A stretch of 64,000 bases of DNA, taken from the NCBI GenBank assembly GCA_036392375.1, contig DASVYC010000052.1, forward strand, positions 1 to 64,000, in the 5' to 3' direction. The position numbers and the translations under genes are program-made. The notes below the pieces were generated by a model. The model had not been told where the DNA came from, did no database searches, and saw nothing but the letters and a program-made list of their open reading frames with translations. This DNA comes from JAFEBO01 sp036392375 (lineage in GTDB: Bacteria; Planctomycetota; Phycisphaerae; Phycisphaerales; UBA1924). The number at the start of each line of letters is the position of its first letter. The first letter of the stretch is position 1. Shown here one piece after another: positions 8,269 through 17,131 of this stretch.

Positions 8269-10953
8269 ATGCCCCCGCACCTGCACCCAACCCCTGCCGA
8301 TTCCGGCGGACCTCCCTTCGACACGCACGATCGCGTGCGTGCGATCGCGCAGATGGTCGCCGCGGCCCCGCAGCCCGAGCGTCGGGCGATTCTGGAGCGC
8401 GAGTGCGGCGACGACCGTGTGCTGCGTTCGAGGGTCGAGATGATGCTGCTCAAGCAGGACCAGCTCCAGACCCTCGACGAGCCGACCGCCCGTGCGAGCA
8501 CCACCGGGCTCGGCGCGGCCCGGGCCGCCTTCGACGCCGCCTTGCCCGAACGCATCGGTGGATACGCGATCCGCCGGGTGCTGGGCGAGGGCGGCATGGG
8601 TGTGGTCTACCTGGCGGAACAGGAGCGCCCACGCCGCACGGTGGCGTTGAAGGTGATCCGGCCCGGGCTGATCACGCCGCGACTGTTGCGCCGCTTCGAG
8701 CATGAGTCCGAGACGCTTGCGAAACTGCAGCACCCGGGGATCGCACAGATCTACGAGGCCGCGACCCACGAATCGCCGCTGGGGCCGCAGCCGTTCTTCG
8801 CGATGGAGCTGGTCGAGGGCAAGCCGCTGACGATCTACGCGCTGGAAGAGCGGTTGGATCTGCGGCGGCGGCTGGAACTGTTCGCCCGCATCTGCGAGGC
8901 CGTGCATCACGCCCACCAGAAGGGCGTGATCCACCGCGATTTGAAGCCGGGCAACATCCTGGTGACCTCGAGCGGTCAGCCCAAGGTGCTGGACTTCGGC
9001 ATCGCGCGGGCCGCGAACGACTCGAACGAGGGGAACCTCGGGGGCGCCACGCTTCGGACCGAGGCGGGGACGCTCGTGGGCACGCTGTCGTACATGAGCC
9101 CGGAGCAGGTGAGCGATCCGTCGGGCGTGGACGTGCGGTCAGACGTGTTCACGCTGGGCGTGATCCTGTACGAGTTGGTCGCGGGGCGCTTGCCGCACGC
9201 CCTGGAGACGCACACGCTGCCGGAGGCGGTGCGGATCGTCGCGGAGCGCGATGCCCCGAGCCTGCTCTCGGTGGACCGCAAGATCCCGTTCGATGTGGCG
9301 ACGATCGTCTCCAAGGCGATGGAGCGTGACAGGGCGCGTCGGTATCAGAGCGCGTCGGACATGGCCGCGGACATCGGGCGTTACCTGCGCGACGAACCGA
9401 TCCTGGCGCGTCCCGCGAGCCGGGCGTACAAGGTGCGCAAGTTCGTGGCCCGCAACAGGGCGCTCGTGACGGGCGCGACGCTCGCGGTGCTGGCGCTTGT
9501 CGGTGGCATCATCGGCACGGCGTGGCAGGCGGCGGAGGCGACCCGCGGCCGCACGCTCGCCGAGGAACGTGGCGTCGCTCTCGATACGCAGCGAGCGATC
9601 GCCGAGCGCGAGGCACGCACCGCCAAGGCCACCAACGACTTCCTCAACGACATGCTCGCCGCGGCCAGCCCCGAGAGCGCCAGCAGCGGCGACGCGACGG
9701 TGCGTGAGCTTCTCGACGCGGCCGCCGAGAAGCTGAAGAACGGGGGCGTCGAGCCCGGCGTGGAGCTGCCGCTGCGGGTCACCCTGTCCAACACGTACCG
9801 CGCCCTGGGCCGTCCCGAGGACAGCCTGCGGGAAGCACGACGGGCCCACGATCTGGCCCTCGAGCAGTACGGCAAAGACGCGATAGACGAGATGGAATCG
9901 CGGCGGACGCTCGCGATCAGCCTCGCCGAGAACGGCAAGCCCGCCGAAGCGGAGGCGCTGGTTCGTGAAGTCATCGGGGTCTATGAGAGGGACCCAAAGA
10001 AGTTCGCGCTCGAGCACGCCGAGGCCCGTGCCGAGCTCGGCCGCTACACCATGGAACTCGGCAAGACCGACGAATCGATCGCCTTGCTCGCCGCGGCGCT
10101 CCCCGATCTCCGCCGCACCCGGGGCGAGAAGCACCGCAACGTGCAGACCGCGGCCCACAACTACGCCGTCGCGCTCCAGCTCGGCGGGAGATGGGCCGAC
10201 GCCGAGAAGGCGATCCGCGAATCGCTGGTGATCTGCGAGAAGCAGTTCGGCCCCGAGCACCTCGCGACCGCGTACGAGATGAACACGCTCGGGAACATCC
10301 TTCAGCGACTGGGACGCAACGAGGAAGCCCTTGACGTTCACACCCGCACGCTGGAGATGCGCCGCAAACGGCTGGAACCCGATCACCCCAGCGTGCTGAC
10401 ATCGATGGCCAACCGTGCCGCGTGCCTGGTGGCGCTGCAGCGCTACGACGAGGCGATCGCGAGCCTGCGAGAGACGCTCGAGATCCAGCGCACCAAGCTC
10501 GGCCCGTCGCACACCAAGACACTCTCGGCGATGAACAACCTCGCCTTCGCGCTCGAGGACACGGGCAAGCTGGACGAGGCTGAGAAGCTGATGCGCGAGA
10601 TCGTTGCGATCCAACGCGACAAGGGCTTCACCGACCCGGAAGGCTGGGGCCAGCTCAACAACCTGGGGGCGATGCTCGTCAAGCGCGGCAAGGCCGCCGA
10701 GGCCGAGGGCTTCTACCGCGACTTGTTCAAGGCCGCGGAGGGCAAGCTGCCGGAGACGCACGTGGTGCGTGCCATCTATCGCAACAACTTCGGCGAGTGT
10801 CTGGTGGCACTCGGCAAGCTCGAAGAAGCCGGCAAGGAGCTCAGCGAGAGCCACGCGGTGATCCTGGCCGCGTTCAAGGAAGGACATCCGAGAACCGCCA
10901 AGTCCACGGCGAGGCTTCAGGCGTTCGAAGCCGCCAGGGCCGCCAGGAAGTAA
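8269..10953 (+). CDS. Membrane Ser/Thr protein kinase with C-terminal TPR repeats
   Basis: 894 residues. The N-terminal ~95 residues are helical, then comes a complete eukaryotic-type kinase domain: Gly loop GEGGMGVVY (about 106-114), VAIK-type Lys in VALKVI (128), catalytic HRDLKPGNIL (222), DFG (242) and MSPEQ activation-loop end. All catalytic residues are present. One transmembrane helix follows (about 398-418, VTGATLAVLALVGGIIGTAW), so the kinase faces the cytoplasm. The C-terminal ~460 residues are TPR_12-like repeats, for example LGNILQRLGRNEEALDVHTR, and should lie outside the membrane as a protein-binding arm. This Pkn/Stk architecture is characteristic of Planctomycetota. It sits directly upstream, same strand, of the type VII-like cluster, with a strong hairpin between them. 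A functional link is inferred, not shown. Confidence 0.95.
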   Translation: MPPHLHPTPADSGGPPFDTHDRVRAIAQMVAAAPQPERRAILERECGDDRVLRSRVEMMLLKQDQLQTLDEPTARASTTGLGAARAAFDAALPERIGGYAIRRVLGEGGMGVVYLAEQERPRRTVALKVIRPGLITPRLLRRFEHESETLAKLQHPGIAQIYEAATHESPLGPQPFFAMELVEGKPLTIYALEERLDLRRRLELFARICEAVHHAHQKGVIHRDLKPGNILVTSSGQPKVLDFGIARAANDSNEGNLGGATLRTEAGTLVGTLSYMSPEQVSDPSGVDVRSDVFTLGVILYELVAGRLPHALETHTLPEAVRIVAERDAPSLLSVDRKIPFDVATIVSKAMERDRARRYQSASDMAADIGRYLRDEPILARPASRAYKVRKFVARNRALVTGATLAVLALVGGIIGTAWQAAEATRGRTLAEERGVALDTQRAIAEREARTAKATNDFLNDMLAAASPESASSGDATVRELLDAAAEKLKNGGVEPGVELPLRVTLSNTYRALGRPEDSLREARRAHDLALEQYGKDAIDEMESRRTLAISLAENGKPAEAEALVREVIGVYERDPKKFALEHAEARAELGRYTMELGKTDESIALLAAALPDLRRTRGEKHRNVQTAAHNYAVALQLGGRWADAEKAIRESLVICEKQFGPEHLATAYEMNTLGNILQRLGRNEEALDVHTRTLEMRRKRLEPDHPSVLTSMANRAACLVALQRYDEAIASLRETLEIQRTKLGPSHTKTLSAMNNLAFALEDTGKLDEAEKLMREIVAIQRDKGFTDPEGWGQLNNLGAMLVKRGKAAEAEGFYRDLFKAAEGKLPETHVVRAIYRNNFGECLVALGKLEEAGKELSESHAVILAAFKEGHPRTAKSTARLQAFEAARAARK

Positions 10954-10987
10954 AGCGATCGATGGCCTCTCTTTGCCGTGGCTGCCC

Positions 10988-11015
10988 CTGCTTGACCGCA
11001 TCCGCGGTCAAGCAG
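10988..11015. repeat. Intergenic palindrome, copy A (12-bp perfect stem, tetraloop)
   Basis: ctgcttgaccgc / gcggtcaagcag with loop atcc, 35 nt after the kinase stop codon. A related copy lies at 16945-16976 and a degenerate reversed copy at about 18986-19027. The shared core is tgcc-ctgcttg...gcggtcaa-cagtgcgg. It could act as a terminator stem, although no T-run follows; the recurrence marks a dispersed repeat family. Confidence 0.7.
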
Positions 11016-11166
11016 TGCGGGTGCGTCCCGCGTCCGCCGTTCCGCGGGCTCGCATCCGTAGTCTCGACGGAGCTCTCACCCGCAACCCGCGATTCCGTGC
11101 AACCGAGCGACCGCCGCGCACGGATCATCCGGCGGCTTCACGGGAACAGATACGATGCGTGCGAGT

Positions 11167-11188
11167 CCGCGGCTATCAACAGCCGCGG
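11167..11188. promoter_or_regulatory. 8-bp stem-loop just upstream of the WXG100 gene
   Basis: Perfect inverted repeat ccgcggct / agccgcgg with a 6-nt loop, ending 11 nt before the ATG. The right arm runs into the probable ribosome-binding site (cggagg). It could be an operator or an mRNA hairpin that masks initiation; neither is shown. Confidence 0.45.
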
Positions 11189-11199
11189 CGGAGGTTGCC

Positions 11200-11472
11200 A
11201 TGTCCAAAGCCGTCGTCGATCCTGCCGAGCTGCGTCGCTTCGCGATGGACCTGAAGCGCTTCAACGCGACGCTGCAGCAGCAGACGCAGGTGATCCAGGG
11301 CCGGATGTCCACGCTGGGCCAGACCTGGCGCGACCAGGAGCAGGTCAAGTTTGCCGAGCAATTCGAGGCGACCATCAAGACCTTGAACCGCTTCATCGAT
11401 CTCTCCGAGCAGCACGTGCCGTTCCTGCTGCGAAAAGCCGAGAAGATCGAGGAATATCTGAATCAGAGGTAG
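11200..11472 (+). CDS. WXG100/ESAT-6-like small protein (type VII secretion substrate candidate)
   Basis: 90 residues, the usual WXG100 size. Two amphipathic helices are predicted, joined by a turn at GQTWRDQEQVKFAEQFE. The Trp is kept at the expected hairpin position, with WRD in place of the classic WXG, and the following 'F...F' spacing fits the family. The ATG at 11200 is preceded by cggagg 6 nt upstream; an upstream in-frame ATG at 11155 would add an unlike, non-helical stretch. It is first of four same-strand genes ending in an FtsK/EssC-type ATPase. By family knowledge these proteins are exported as helical-hairpin dimers. Export here is inference. Confidence 0.8.
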   Translation: MSKAVVDPAELRRFAMDLKRFNATLQQQTQVIQGRMSTLGQTWRDQEQVKFAEQFEATIKTLNRFIDLSEQHVPFLLRKAEKIEEYLNQR

Positions 11473-11546
11473 GCAGCGGGCCAGTGGGAAAGTGGGGCAG
11501 TGGGGGAGTTGGGCAGGAAGGAGCAAGCACGCGACCGCCGGTCACC

Positions 11547-11610
11547 GTCTCTCCGTCTCTCCGTCTCTCCGTCTCTTTGTCTCTTTGTCTCTTTGTCTCT
11601 TCGTCTCTTC
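11547..11610 (+). repeat. Eight tandem octamers abutting a start codon
   Basis: gtctctcc x3, gtctcttt x3, gtctcttc x2 in uninterrupted register, then atc and the ATG of the next gene at 11614. The tract is pure pyrimidine except for one G per unit, and leaves no room for a Shine-Dalgarno sequence. An array like this is prone to slippage. Confidence 0.9.
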
Positions 11611-11613
11611 ATC

Positions 11614-12645
11614 ATGGGCGAATCCGCACGCATCACCTCGGTTCAACCGTTGCGCGATATGAAGGTCGCGCTGGGGGAGTTCATCAACCAAGTGAACATC
11701 GCGTTTGCGAATGTGGACGCGGAGATCGGGCGGATGGGGCAGTGGCTGCAACAGGACCGACCCGCATACTACAAGCACGCGGTGCGCCGCGCGACCGACG
11801 CCGTCACCAAGGCCAAGAGCGAGTTGAGCCGCAAGCAGTACATGCGGCATCCCGAGCCCGTGAGCGTGGTCGAGGAGAAGAAACTGGTCGAGAAGCTCAA
11901 GCGTCGGCTCGAGGAGCTCGAGCGCAAGCAGGCGGCCGTCCGCCAGTGGGCGCCGCGCTTCGAGCGCGAAGCGATGATGTACAAGTCCTCGTCGCGTGCC
12001 CTGGCGGAGCTGGTGCAGAGCACGCTGCCCAAGGCGATCCAGCGCCTGGAGAAAATGGCCCAGGCGATCGAAGACTACATCCGGCTGCAGCCCGCCGACG
12101 CGACGCTGACCGCCGCCGATCTCGCCGCCATCGAGCGATCGCTGGATGAAACCGGATCGAGCGCCCCGCCCGCGACCACGGTCGAGAAGTACGCGGGGCT
12201 GCGGGCCCTGTCGATCTCGCCCCAGGCCGCCCGTGCGCTGCCGCCCGCTTCGATCCACACACCCTGGTCCTGCCCCGGTCCCGCCGCGGCCGACGCTTCG
12301 GCGATCGCCGCGCTCGCGATCTGCGACGCCCCCGTCGGGCCGGACGAACTGGTGCACGTCGCCTGGCGTGCCGTGGCGTGCGAGGGCGTGTACCTGTTGC
12401 GTGGCCAACCGATCATCCGCGACGACTGCGTGCCCACCAGCGGCTGGTTCATCGGCCCCTTGGAACGCCCCGAAGAACCCGGCGGCTTCGTCGCGGTGCC
12501 GGTGCGTGAGCTGCTCGTGGGCCATCCCGCGCTCGGGCCGCTGCTCGCCCTGCGCACCGGCACGCTCGTGGTGATCTCCGCCGGGCTGGTCCGGTGCATC
12601 CTCGATGCGGACAACCGCGAACTGTGGCAATCGGACGCGACGTGA
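11614..12645 (+). CDS. Coiled-coil protein of the type VII-like cluster, unknown function
   Basis: 343 residues. The N-terminal ~190 residues are strongly helical and charged with heptad character (EEKKLVEKLKRRLEELERKQ), consistent with a long coiled coil. After a linker (about 175-215) comes a mixed alpha/beta C-terminal domain rich in hydrophobic strands (ELVHVAWRAVACEGVYLLRG, then GTLVVISAGLVRCIL). I recognise no named domain. The ATG at 11614 directly follows the octamer array and has no ribosome-binding site. An upstream in-frame start would translate the octamers into Ser/Leu repeats, which is unlikely. Location between the WXG100 gene and the ATPase suggests a structural or chaperone-like role in the same system. 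Confidence 0.78.
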   Translation: MGESARITSVQPLRDMKVALGEFINQVNIAFANVDAEIGRMGQWLQQDRPAYYKHAVRRATDAVTKAKSELSRKQYMRHPEPVSVVEEKKLVEKLKRRLEELERKQAAVRQWAPRFEREAMMYKSSSRALAELVQSTLPKAIQRLEKMAQAIEDYIRLQPADATLTAADLAAIERSLDETGSSAPPATTVEKYAGLRALSISPQAARALPPASIHTPWSCPGPAAADASAIAALAICDAPVGPDELVHVAWRAVACEGVYLLRGQPIIRDDCVPTSGWFIGPLERPEEPGGFVAVPVRELLVGHPALGPLLALRTGTLVVISAGLVRCILDADNRELWQSDAT

Positions 12646-12710
12646 GACGTTGAGAGCGTGAAGGCCGTGAGAAGGACGTGAACAGCCAATGAGTACTCCG
12701 TGAGATCACG

Positions 12711-12938
12711 ATGAGCACAAAGGTCGCCCAAGCCAATCTCAACGACGCCGCCAAGGAGCTGCGGTTCCGCTGGGCGCGTGCCAAGTCGGAGTGGGACGAC
12801 GCCGCCAGCAAGCGGTTCGAGGTTGAGGTGATCCAGACCCTCGAGCCGGCGCTGGTGGCGACCCTGAAGGCCATGGAGCATGTGAACGAGCTCATGATCC
12901 AGGCCCGCCGCGAGTGCGACGATCGCGCGGGCGACTGA
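12711..12938 (+). CDS. Small helical protein, WXG100-like
   Basis: 75 residues. It is predicted as two helices around KSEWDDAASKRFEVEVIQ, which resembles the WXG100 hairpin: a Trp near the turn followed by 'F.v.vi' in helix two. It is somewhat shorter than typical members and lacks Gly after the Trp. It lies 65 bp after the coiled-coil gene and 36 bp before the FtsK-type ATPase gene, on the same strand. It is a candidate second partner, since ESAT-6/CFP-10-like proteins often occur in pairs, for the protein at 11200. The assignment rests on size, helix pattern and neighbourhood. Confidence 0.7.
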   Translation: MSTKVAQANLNDAAKELRFRWARAKSEWDDAASKRFEVEVIQTLEPALVATLKAMEHVNELMIQARRECDDRAGD

Positions 12939-12974
12939 CGCCAGACCACCGCAACCGCTACTCTGCCGGAGCCC

Positions 12975-15900
12975 ATGCCAGACGAGATCCGACTCCAGCC
13001 CGAGCGAGCCCTGCTGCGTGCCCTGCAGCCGCTGGTCGCGCACCGGGCCGACGTGCAGCGGCAGATCGATCTCGAGCACAAGCAGGCCGTCTCCGCCGCC
13101 GAGATGGAGCACCGCAAACGCACCGCGTCGATCCGCGAGAGCGCCGAGGCCGCGCTCGCCAAGATGGCCCGCGACCATGAAGCGGTGATGGCGGCCCTGA
13201 CCGAACGCCTCGACAAGCACATCGTGGACGCCGAGGCCGCCCGCGAGCGTGAACTGGCGAAGTTCGCGATCGGGCTGGGCGAACTCGAACGCCGCGCAGA
13301 AACGCAGGCCGAAGAAGCCCGCTGGCTCGCCGACACGGTCGGTGAATCGACGATCCGCAAGGCGAATCTCACCCACGAGGCGGCGACCAAGGCCCTGAAA
13401 GCCCGGCGCGACGACCTCGAAGTCGCCCGTGATCGTGCCAACCAGATCCTGCAGCGCCTCGGACGGTCGATGGAGCCGTTGGCCACGTTGTCTCCCGCGG
13501 CGTCGGACGAAGCGGTCGGCGACGGGCCGGAGAAGACCATCGACGCTCCGACGCCCGCCGCCCTCGACGCCGCGGCCCTCGACGTCGCGACCCGGGTGCA
13601 CGCGGTCGATCACGCGGTGAACCCCTTCTGGCTGCGGGGCGAGGGCATCGGTCTGGCGCTGGTGTTGTTTGCCGGCGCTGGAGGAGCCGCGGGCGCCTTC
13701 GCCGTGCAGCCCACCCTGCCGCGCAACGTCGGCATCGGCGTGGCGGCTGGCCTGGCGCTGGTGTTCGTGCTCCTGCTTGTCGTGCGGGCGTTGGCCCGTC
13801 GCCGCGTCGAGCCCGCGATCGCGGCGTTGGCCTCCGCGCTCGCCTCGACCGCCGCCTTGCTCAACGAGTCGCAGCAGATCGTCGATCAGAACCGCGACCG
13901 CGTGGTGCGCCGGATGAAGGCCTCGCGTCACAAGGAAACCACCGCCGCGGTGGCCCGCCTCGACGAAGCCAAGAACAAGTACGAACGCCGCCGAAACGTC
14001 GAAGAGCCCGAGCTGCGGGCGTCACTGCAGGAGCGAATCGAGTACGTCCGGGCCCGCAAGGAACGCAAGCTGCGCGAGGCTGAGACGTCGTACCAGAACA
14101 GCGTCCGCCGCCGCGAGCAGGCCCGCGACGTCGAGCTCATGGAGGTCGACTCGCAGCGCGAGATGGCGGTGGAACGCGCCGCCAAGCAAGCCGCCGAACG
14201 CTTCGACCGCCTGCGTGAGCAGTGGCTCCGCGAGGGCAACGAGCTCCTGCTCAGCGGCCATCGGCTCAACCGCTCCTCCAGCGAGGATGCTCCCACGTGG
14301 AGCAAGCTCCTGACCCGCGAGCCACGCAGCGAGTCGTCCGACCTCATCCGCTTCGCGTGGACGACCGTTGACCTCGCGTCGATGCCGGGCGGCCTGCCAG
14401 GCGAGGGCGAGCTGGCGCTCGCGCACCAGACCAGCCTCCAGCTGCCGCTGCACCTGGACCTTCGTGGCAGCGGGTCGCTGGTGCTCCACGCCACCCCCGA
14501 CACCCGCGCCCGCGCTCTGGATGCCGTGCGTGCCACCATGCTCCGCCTGCTCACCCAGCTCCCGCCCGGCAAGGTGCGGTTCACGATGCTCGACCCGGTG
14601 GGCCTGGGCCAGAGCTTCGCGGGCTTCATGCACCTCGCCGACGACGAGCCGTTGATCGTCGGCGACCGCATCTGGACCGAGCCCAAACACATCGAGCAGA
14701 AGCTCGCCGACCTGACCGAGCACATGGAGCAGGTGATCCAAAAATACCTGCGCAACGAGTTCGCGAGCATCCAGGAGTACAACGAGAAAGCCGGCGAGAT
14801 CGCCGAACCCTTCCGCTTCCTCGTCATCGCCGACTTCCCCGCCAACTTCAGCGAGGCGGCGGCCAAGCGGCTGGCCTCGATCGTCTCCAGCGGCCCGCGC
14901 TGCGGCGTCTTCACGCTCATCGTCACCGACAGCCGCGCCCGCCCGCCCGCGTGGCTCACGATGGCCGACGTCGAGCGCGGCGCCACCGTCCTCACCGTCA
15001 AGCCCGACGCCGTCTCGGCACGCGTCGATGAGCTCGCCCGCTGGAACATCGAGCTCGAAAGCGCGCCGGCCGACGAGGAGTTCGTCCGCCTCATCCGCCG
15101 CATCGGCGAGGTCTCCAAAGACAGCAGCCGCGTGCAGGTGCCGTTCCAGTCGATCGCGCCCGCCGACGACGAGGTCTGGAGCCGCGACAGCGCCAAGGAG
15201 ATCGCGATCCCGATCGGACGAAGCGGCGCGACCAAGGTGCAGAGCCTGGTTCTCGGCCGCGGCACGGCTCAGCACGCGCTCATCGCCGGCCGCACCGGTT
15301 CGGGCAAGTCCACGCTGCTGCACGCCATCATCACGAGCCTCGCCCTGTGGTACAGCCCCGATCAGGCCGAGGTGTACCTCGTGGACTTCAAGAAGGGCGT
15401 GGAGTTCAAGACCTACGCCAGCAACCAGTTGCCCCACGCCCGCGTGATCGCGGTCGAGAGCGAGCGCGAGTTCGGCCTGAGCGTTCTGCGTCGTCTGGAC
15501 GCCGAGCTCTCCCGCCGCGGCACGATCTTCCGCGATCTGGGCGTGCAGGACCTCGCCGGCTATCGCGCGACGCTCAAGGGACGCGACAAGCCCGGTGGAA
15601 GCATCAACGACCCGATGCCGCGCACGCTGCTGATCGTCGACGAGTTCCAGGAGTTCTTCGTTGAGGACGACAAGATCGCGCAGGAAGCGATGCTGCTGCT
15701 CGACCGACTCGTGCGTCAAGGCCGCGCCTTCGGCATGCACGTGATCCTCGGCAGCCAGACGATCGGCGGCGCGTACTCGCTCGCCCGCAGCACCATCGGC
15801 CAGATGGGCGTCCGCGTGGCGCTGCAGTGCAGCGAGTCCGATTCGTATCTCATCCTCAGTGAGGACAACCCCGCCGCACGGCTGCTCACCCGCCCCGGCG

Positions 15901-16913
15901 AGGCGATCTACAACGACGCCAGCGGGCTGCTCGAGGGCAACAGCCCGTTCCAGGTCGTCTGGCTTCCCGACGATCAGCGGGACACCAAGCTCGAGCACGT
16001 GCGCGAGAAAGCGGCGGGCATGAAGCGCGTGCCGCCCGTCATCTTCGAGGGCAACCTGCCCTCCGACCTGGCGCGCAACCACGGCCTGCGGGAACTGCTC
16101 GACTCGCCCGCGCCCACCGGTCCGACCCGCGTGTGGCTCGGCGACGCGGTCTCGATCAAGGACCCCACGTTCGCCGTACTACGCCCCCAGAGCGGCAGCA
16201 ACATCCTCATCGTCGGCCAGAACGAGCGGGCGGCGTTCGGCCTCCTGGTCGGCGCCGGCGTCGCGCTCGCAGCGCGACACCGCACGCAGTTCAGCACCCC
16301 CTCCGGCTCGCTGCCACGCCTCACCGTGCTCGAAGGCCCCAGCCCCGAATGGGACGGCGTATCCCCGACGCTCGACCTGTGCAACCGTATCGGCCCGCGC
16401 GCTCGCCACGCCGTCGGCCGCGCAGTCGACAACGCGCTGGCGGACCTGCACGCCGAGCTGGAGCGCCGCCGCAGCCCTGAGCACGCCGACGCCGCCGCCC
16501 ACGAGCCGCTCTTCCTGCTCGTGCACGCGCTGCATCGCCTGCGTGCCCTCCGCAAGGCCGAGGATGATTACTCCTTCACCGCCAGCGAGGACGCGACCCC
16601 CAAGCCCGAGAAGCAGTTCGCGGAGATACTGCGAGAAGGCCCCGCCGTGGGCATCCACACGATCGCCTGGTGCGACAACGTGGCCAACCTTGAACGCGCC
16701 ATCGACCGCCGCGACGTGCGTGAGTTCGACCTCCGCGTCCTCTTCCAGATGAGCGGCGGCGACTCCAGCAGCCTCATCGATTCGCCCCACGCCCAGAGCC
16801 TGGGCCAGAATCGTGCCCTCCTTTACAGCGAAGAAGCCGGCACGTTCGAGAAGTTCCGCCCCTACGCGCCGCCCCCAGCGGACGTGCTCGACCGCATGCT
16901 CGCTCGCGGCTAA
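12975..16913 (+). CDS. FtsK/SpoIIIE-type (EssC/EccC-like) membrane ATPase
   Basis: 1312 residues. In order: N-terminal coiled coil (about 10-190, many Glu/Arg heptads); two transmembrane helices (about 218-275, ALVLFAGAGGAAGAFAVQ and VGIGVAAGLALVFVLLLVV); a second coiled coil (about 285-430); a beta-rich region; then an FtsK/SpoIIIE ATPase with Walker A GRTGSGKST (772-780) and Walker B LLIVDEFQEF (Asp 889). A C-terminal second ATPase-like module (about 1060-1300) starts NILIVGQNERAAFG, where the P-loop Gly-Lys-Ser is replaced, so it is probably inactive. Tandem ATPase modules with a degenerate last one are typical of EssC/EccC motors, whereas DNA translocases carry one plus a gamma domain, which I do not see. 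There is no FHA domain. GGAG precedes the ATG. With the three upstream small genes it forms a minimal type VII-like locus. Confidence 0.88.
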   Translation: MPDEIRLQPERALLRALQPLVAHRADVQRQIDLEHKQAVSAAEMEHRKRTASIRESAEAALAKMARDHEAVMAALTERLDKHIVDAEAARERELAKFAIGLGELERRAETQAEEARWLADTVGESTIRKANLTHEAATKALKARRDDLEVARDRANQILQRLGRSMEPLATLSPAASDEAVGDGPEKTIDAPTPAALDAAALDVATRVHAVDHAVNPFWLRGEGIGLALVLFAGAGGAAGAFAVQPTLPRNVGIGVAAGLALVFVLLLVVRALARRRVEPAIAALASALASTAALLNESQQIVDQNRDRVVRRMKASRHKETTAAVARLDEAKNKYERRRNVEEPELRASLQERIEYVRARKERKLREAETSYQNSVRRREQARDVELMEVDSQREMAVERAAKQAAERFDRLREQWLREGNELLLSGHRLNRSSSEDAPTWSKLLTREPRSESSDLIRFAWTTVDLASMPGGLPGEGELALAHQTSLQLPLHLDLRGSGSLVLHATPDTRARALDAVRATMLRLLTQLPPGKVRFTMLDPVGLGQSFAGFMHLADDEPLIVGDRIWTEPKHIEQKLADLTEHMEQVIQKYLRNEFASIQEYNEKAGEIAEPFRFLVIADFPANFSEAAAKRLASIVSSGPRCGVFTLIVTDSRARPPAWLTMADVERGATVLTVKPDAVSARVDELARWNIELESAPADEEFVRLIRRIGEVSKDSSRVQVPFQSIAPADDEVWSRDSAKEIAIPIGRSGATKVQSLVLGRGTAQHALIAGRTGSGKSTLLHAIITSLALWYSPDQAEVYLVDFKKGVEFKTYASNQLPHARVIAVESEREFGLSVLRRLDAELSRRGTIFRDLGVQDLAGYRATLKGRDKPGGSINDPMPRTLLIVDEFQEFFVEDDKIAQEAMLLLDRLVRQGRAFGMHVILGSQTIGGAYSLARSTIGQMGVRVALQCSESDSYLILSEDNPAARLLTRPGEAIYNDASGLLEGNSPFQVVWLPDDQRDTKLEHVREKAAGMKRVPPVIFEGNLPSDLARNHGLRELLDSPAPTGPTRVWLGDAVSIKDPTFAVLRPQSGSNILIVGQNERAAFGLLVGAGVALAARHRTQFSTPSGSLPRLTVLEGPSPEWDGVSPTLDLCNRIGPRARHAVGRAVDNALADLHAELERRRSPEHADAAAHEPLFLLVHALHRLRALRKAEDDYSFTASEDATPKPEKQFAEILREGPAVGIHTIAWCDNVANLERAIDRRDVREFDLRVLFQMSGGDSSSLIDSPHAQSLGQNRALLYSEEAGTFEKFRPYAPPPADVLDRMLARG

Positions 16914-16944
16914 TCCCAGCACGTCAGGACCAAGTTCCGGGTGC

Positions 16945-16976
16945 CACTGCTTGGTCGGCTCGGCGGTCAAACAGTG
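16945..16976. repeat. Intergenic palindrome, copy B
   Basis: 13-position stem cactgcttggtcg / cggtcaaacagtg with one mismatch and two G-T pairs, and a 6-nt loop. It lies 31 nt after the FtsK-like gene stop. It matches copy A at 10988-11015 in both arms and in the flanking tgcc and cgg. Confidence 0.65.
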
Positions 16977-17131
16977 CGGCATGGAACAACGATTCTGGTC
17001 CGCTCATCGCGATGTGCGCTCGAGTCCGAAAATGGTGAGACACGCTCACCCGCTCGCTCATGCCCGGGCTTCCTCAAGGCCACCAGATCACGCGCCGAGC
17101 ATCACAACCGTGACGCCGTAAACTCCCGCCC

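Noticed and set aside
14022..16082. Long open frame antisense to the FtsK/EssC-like gene
   Set aside because: GC-rich codon bias keeps antisense frames open; composition is His/Ala/Arg-skewed with no motif.
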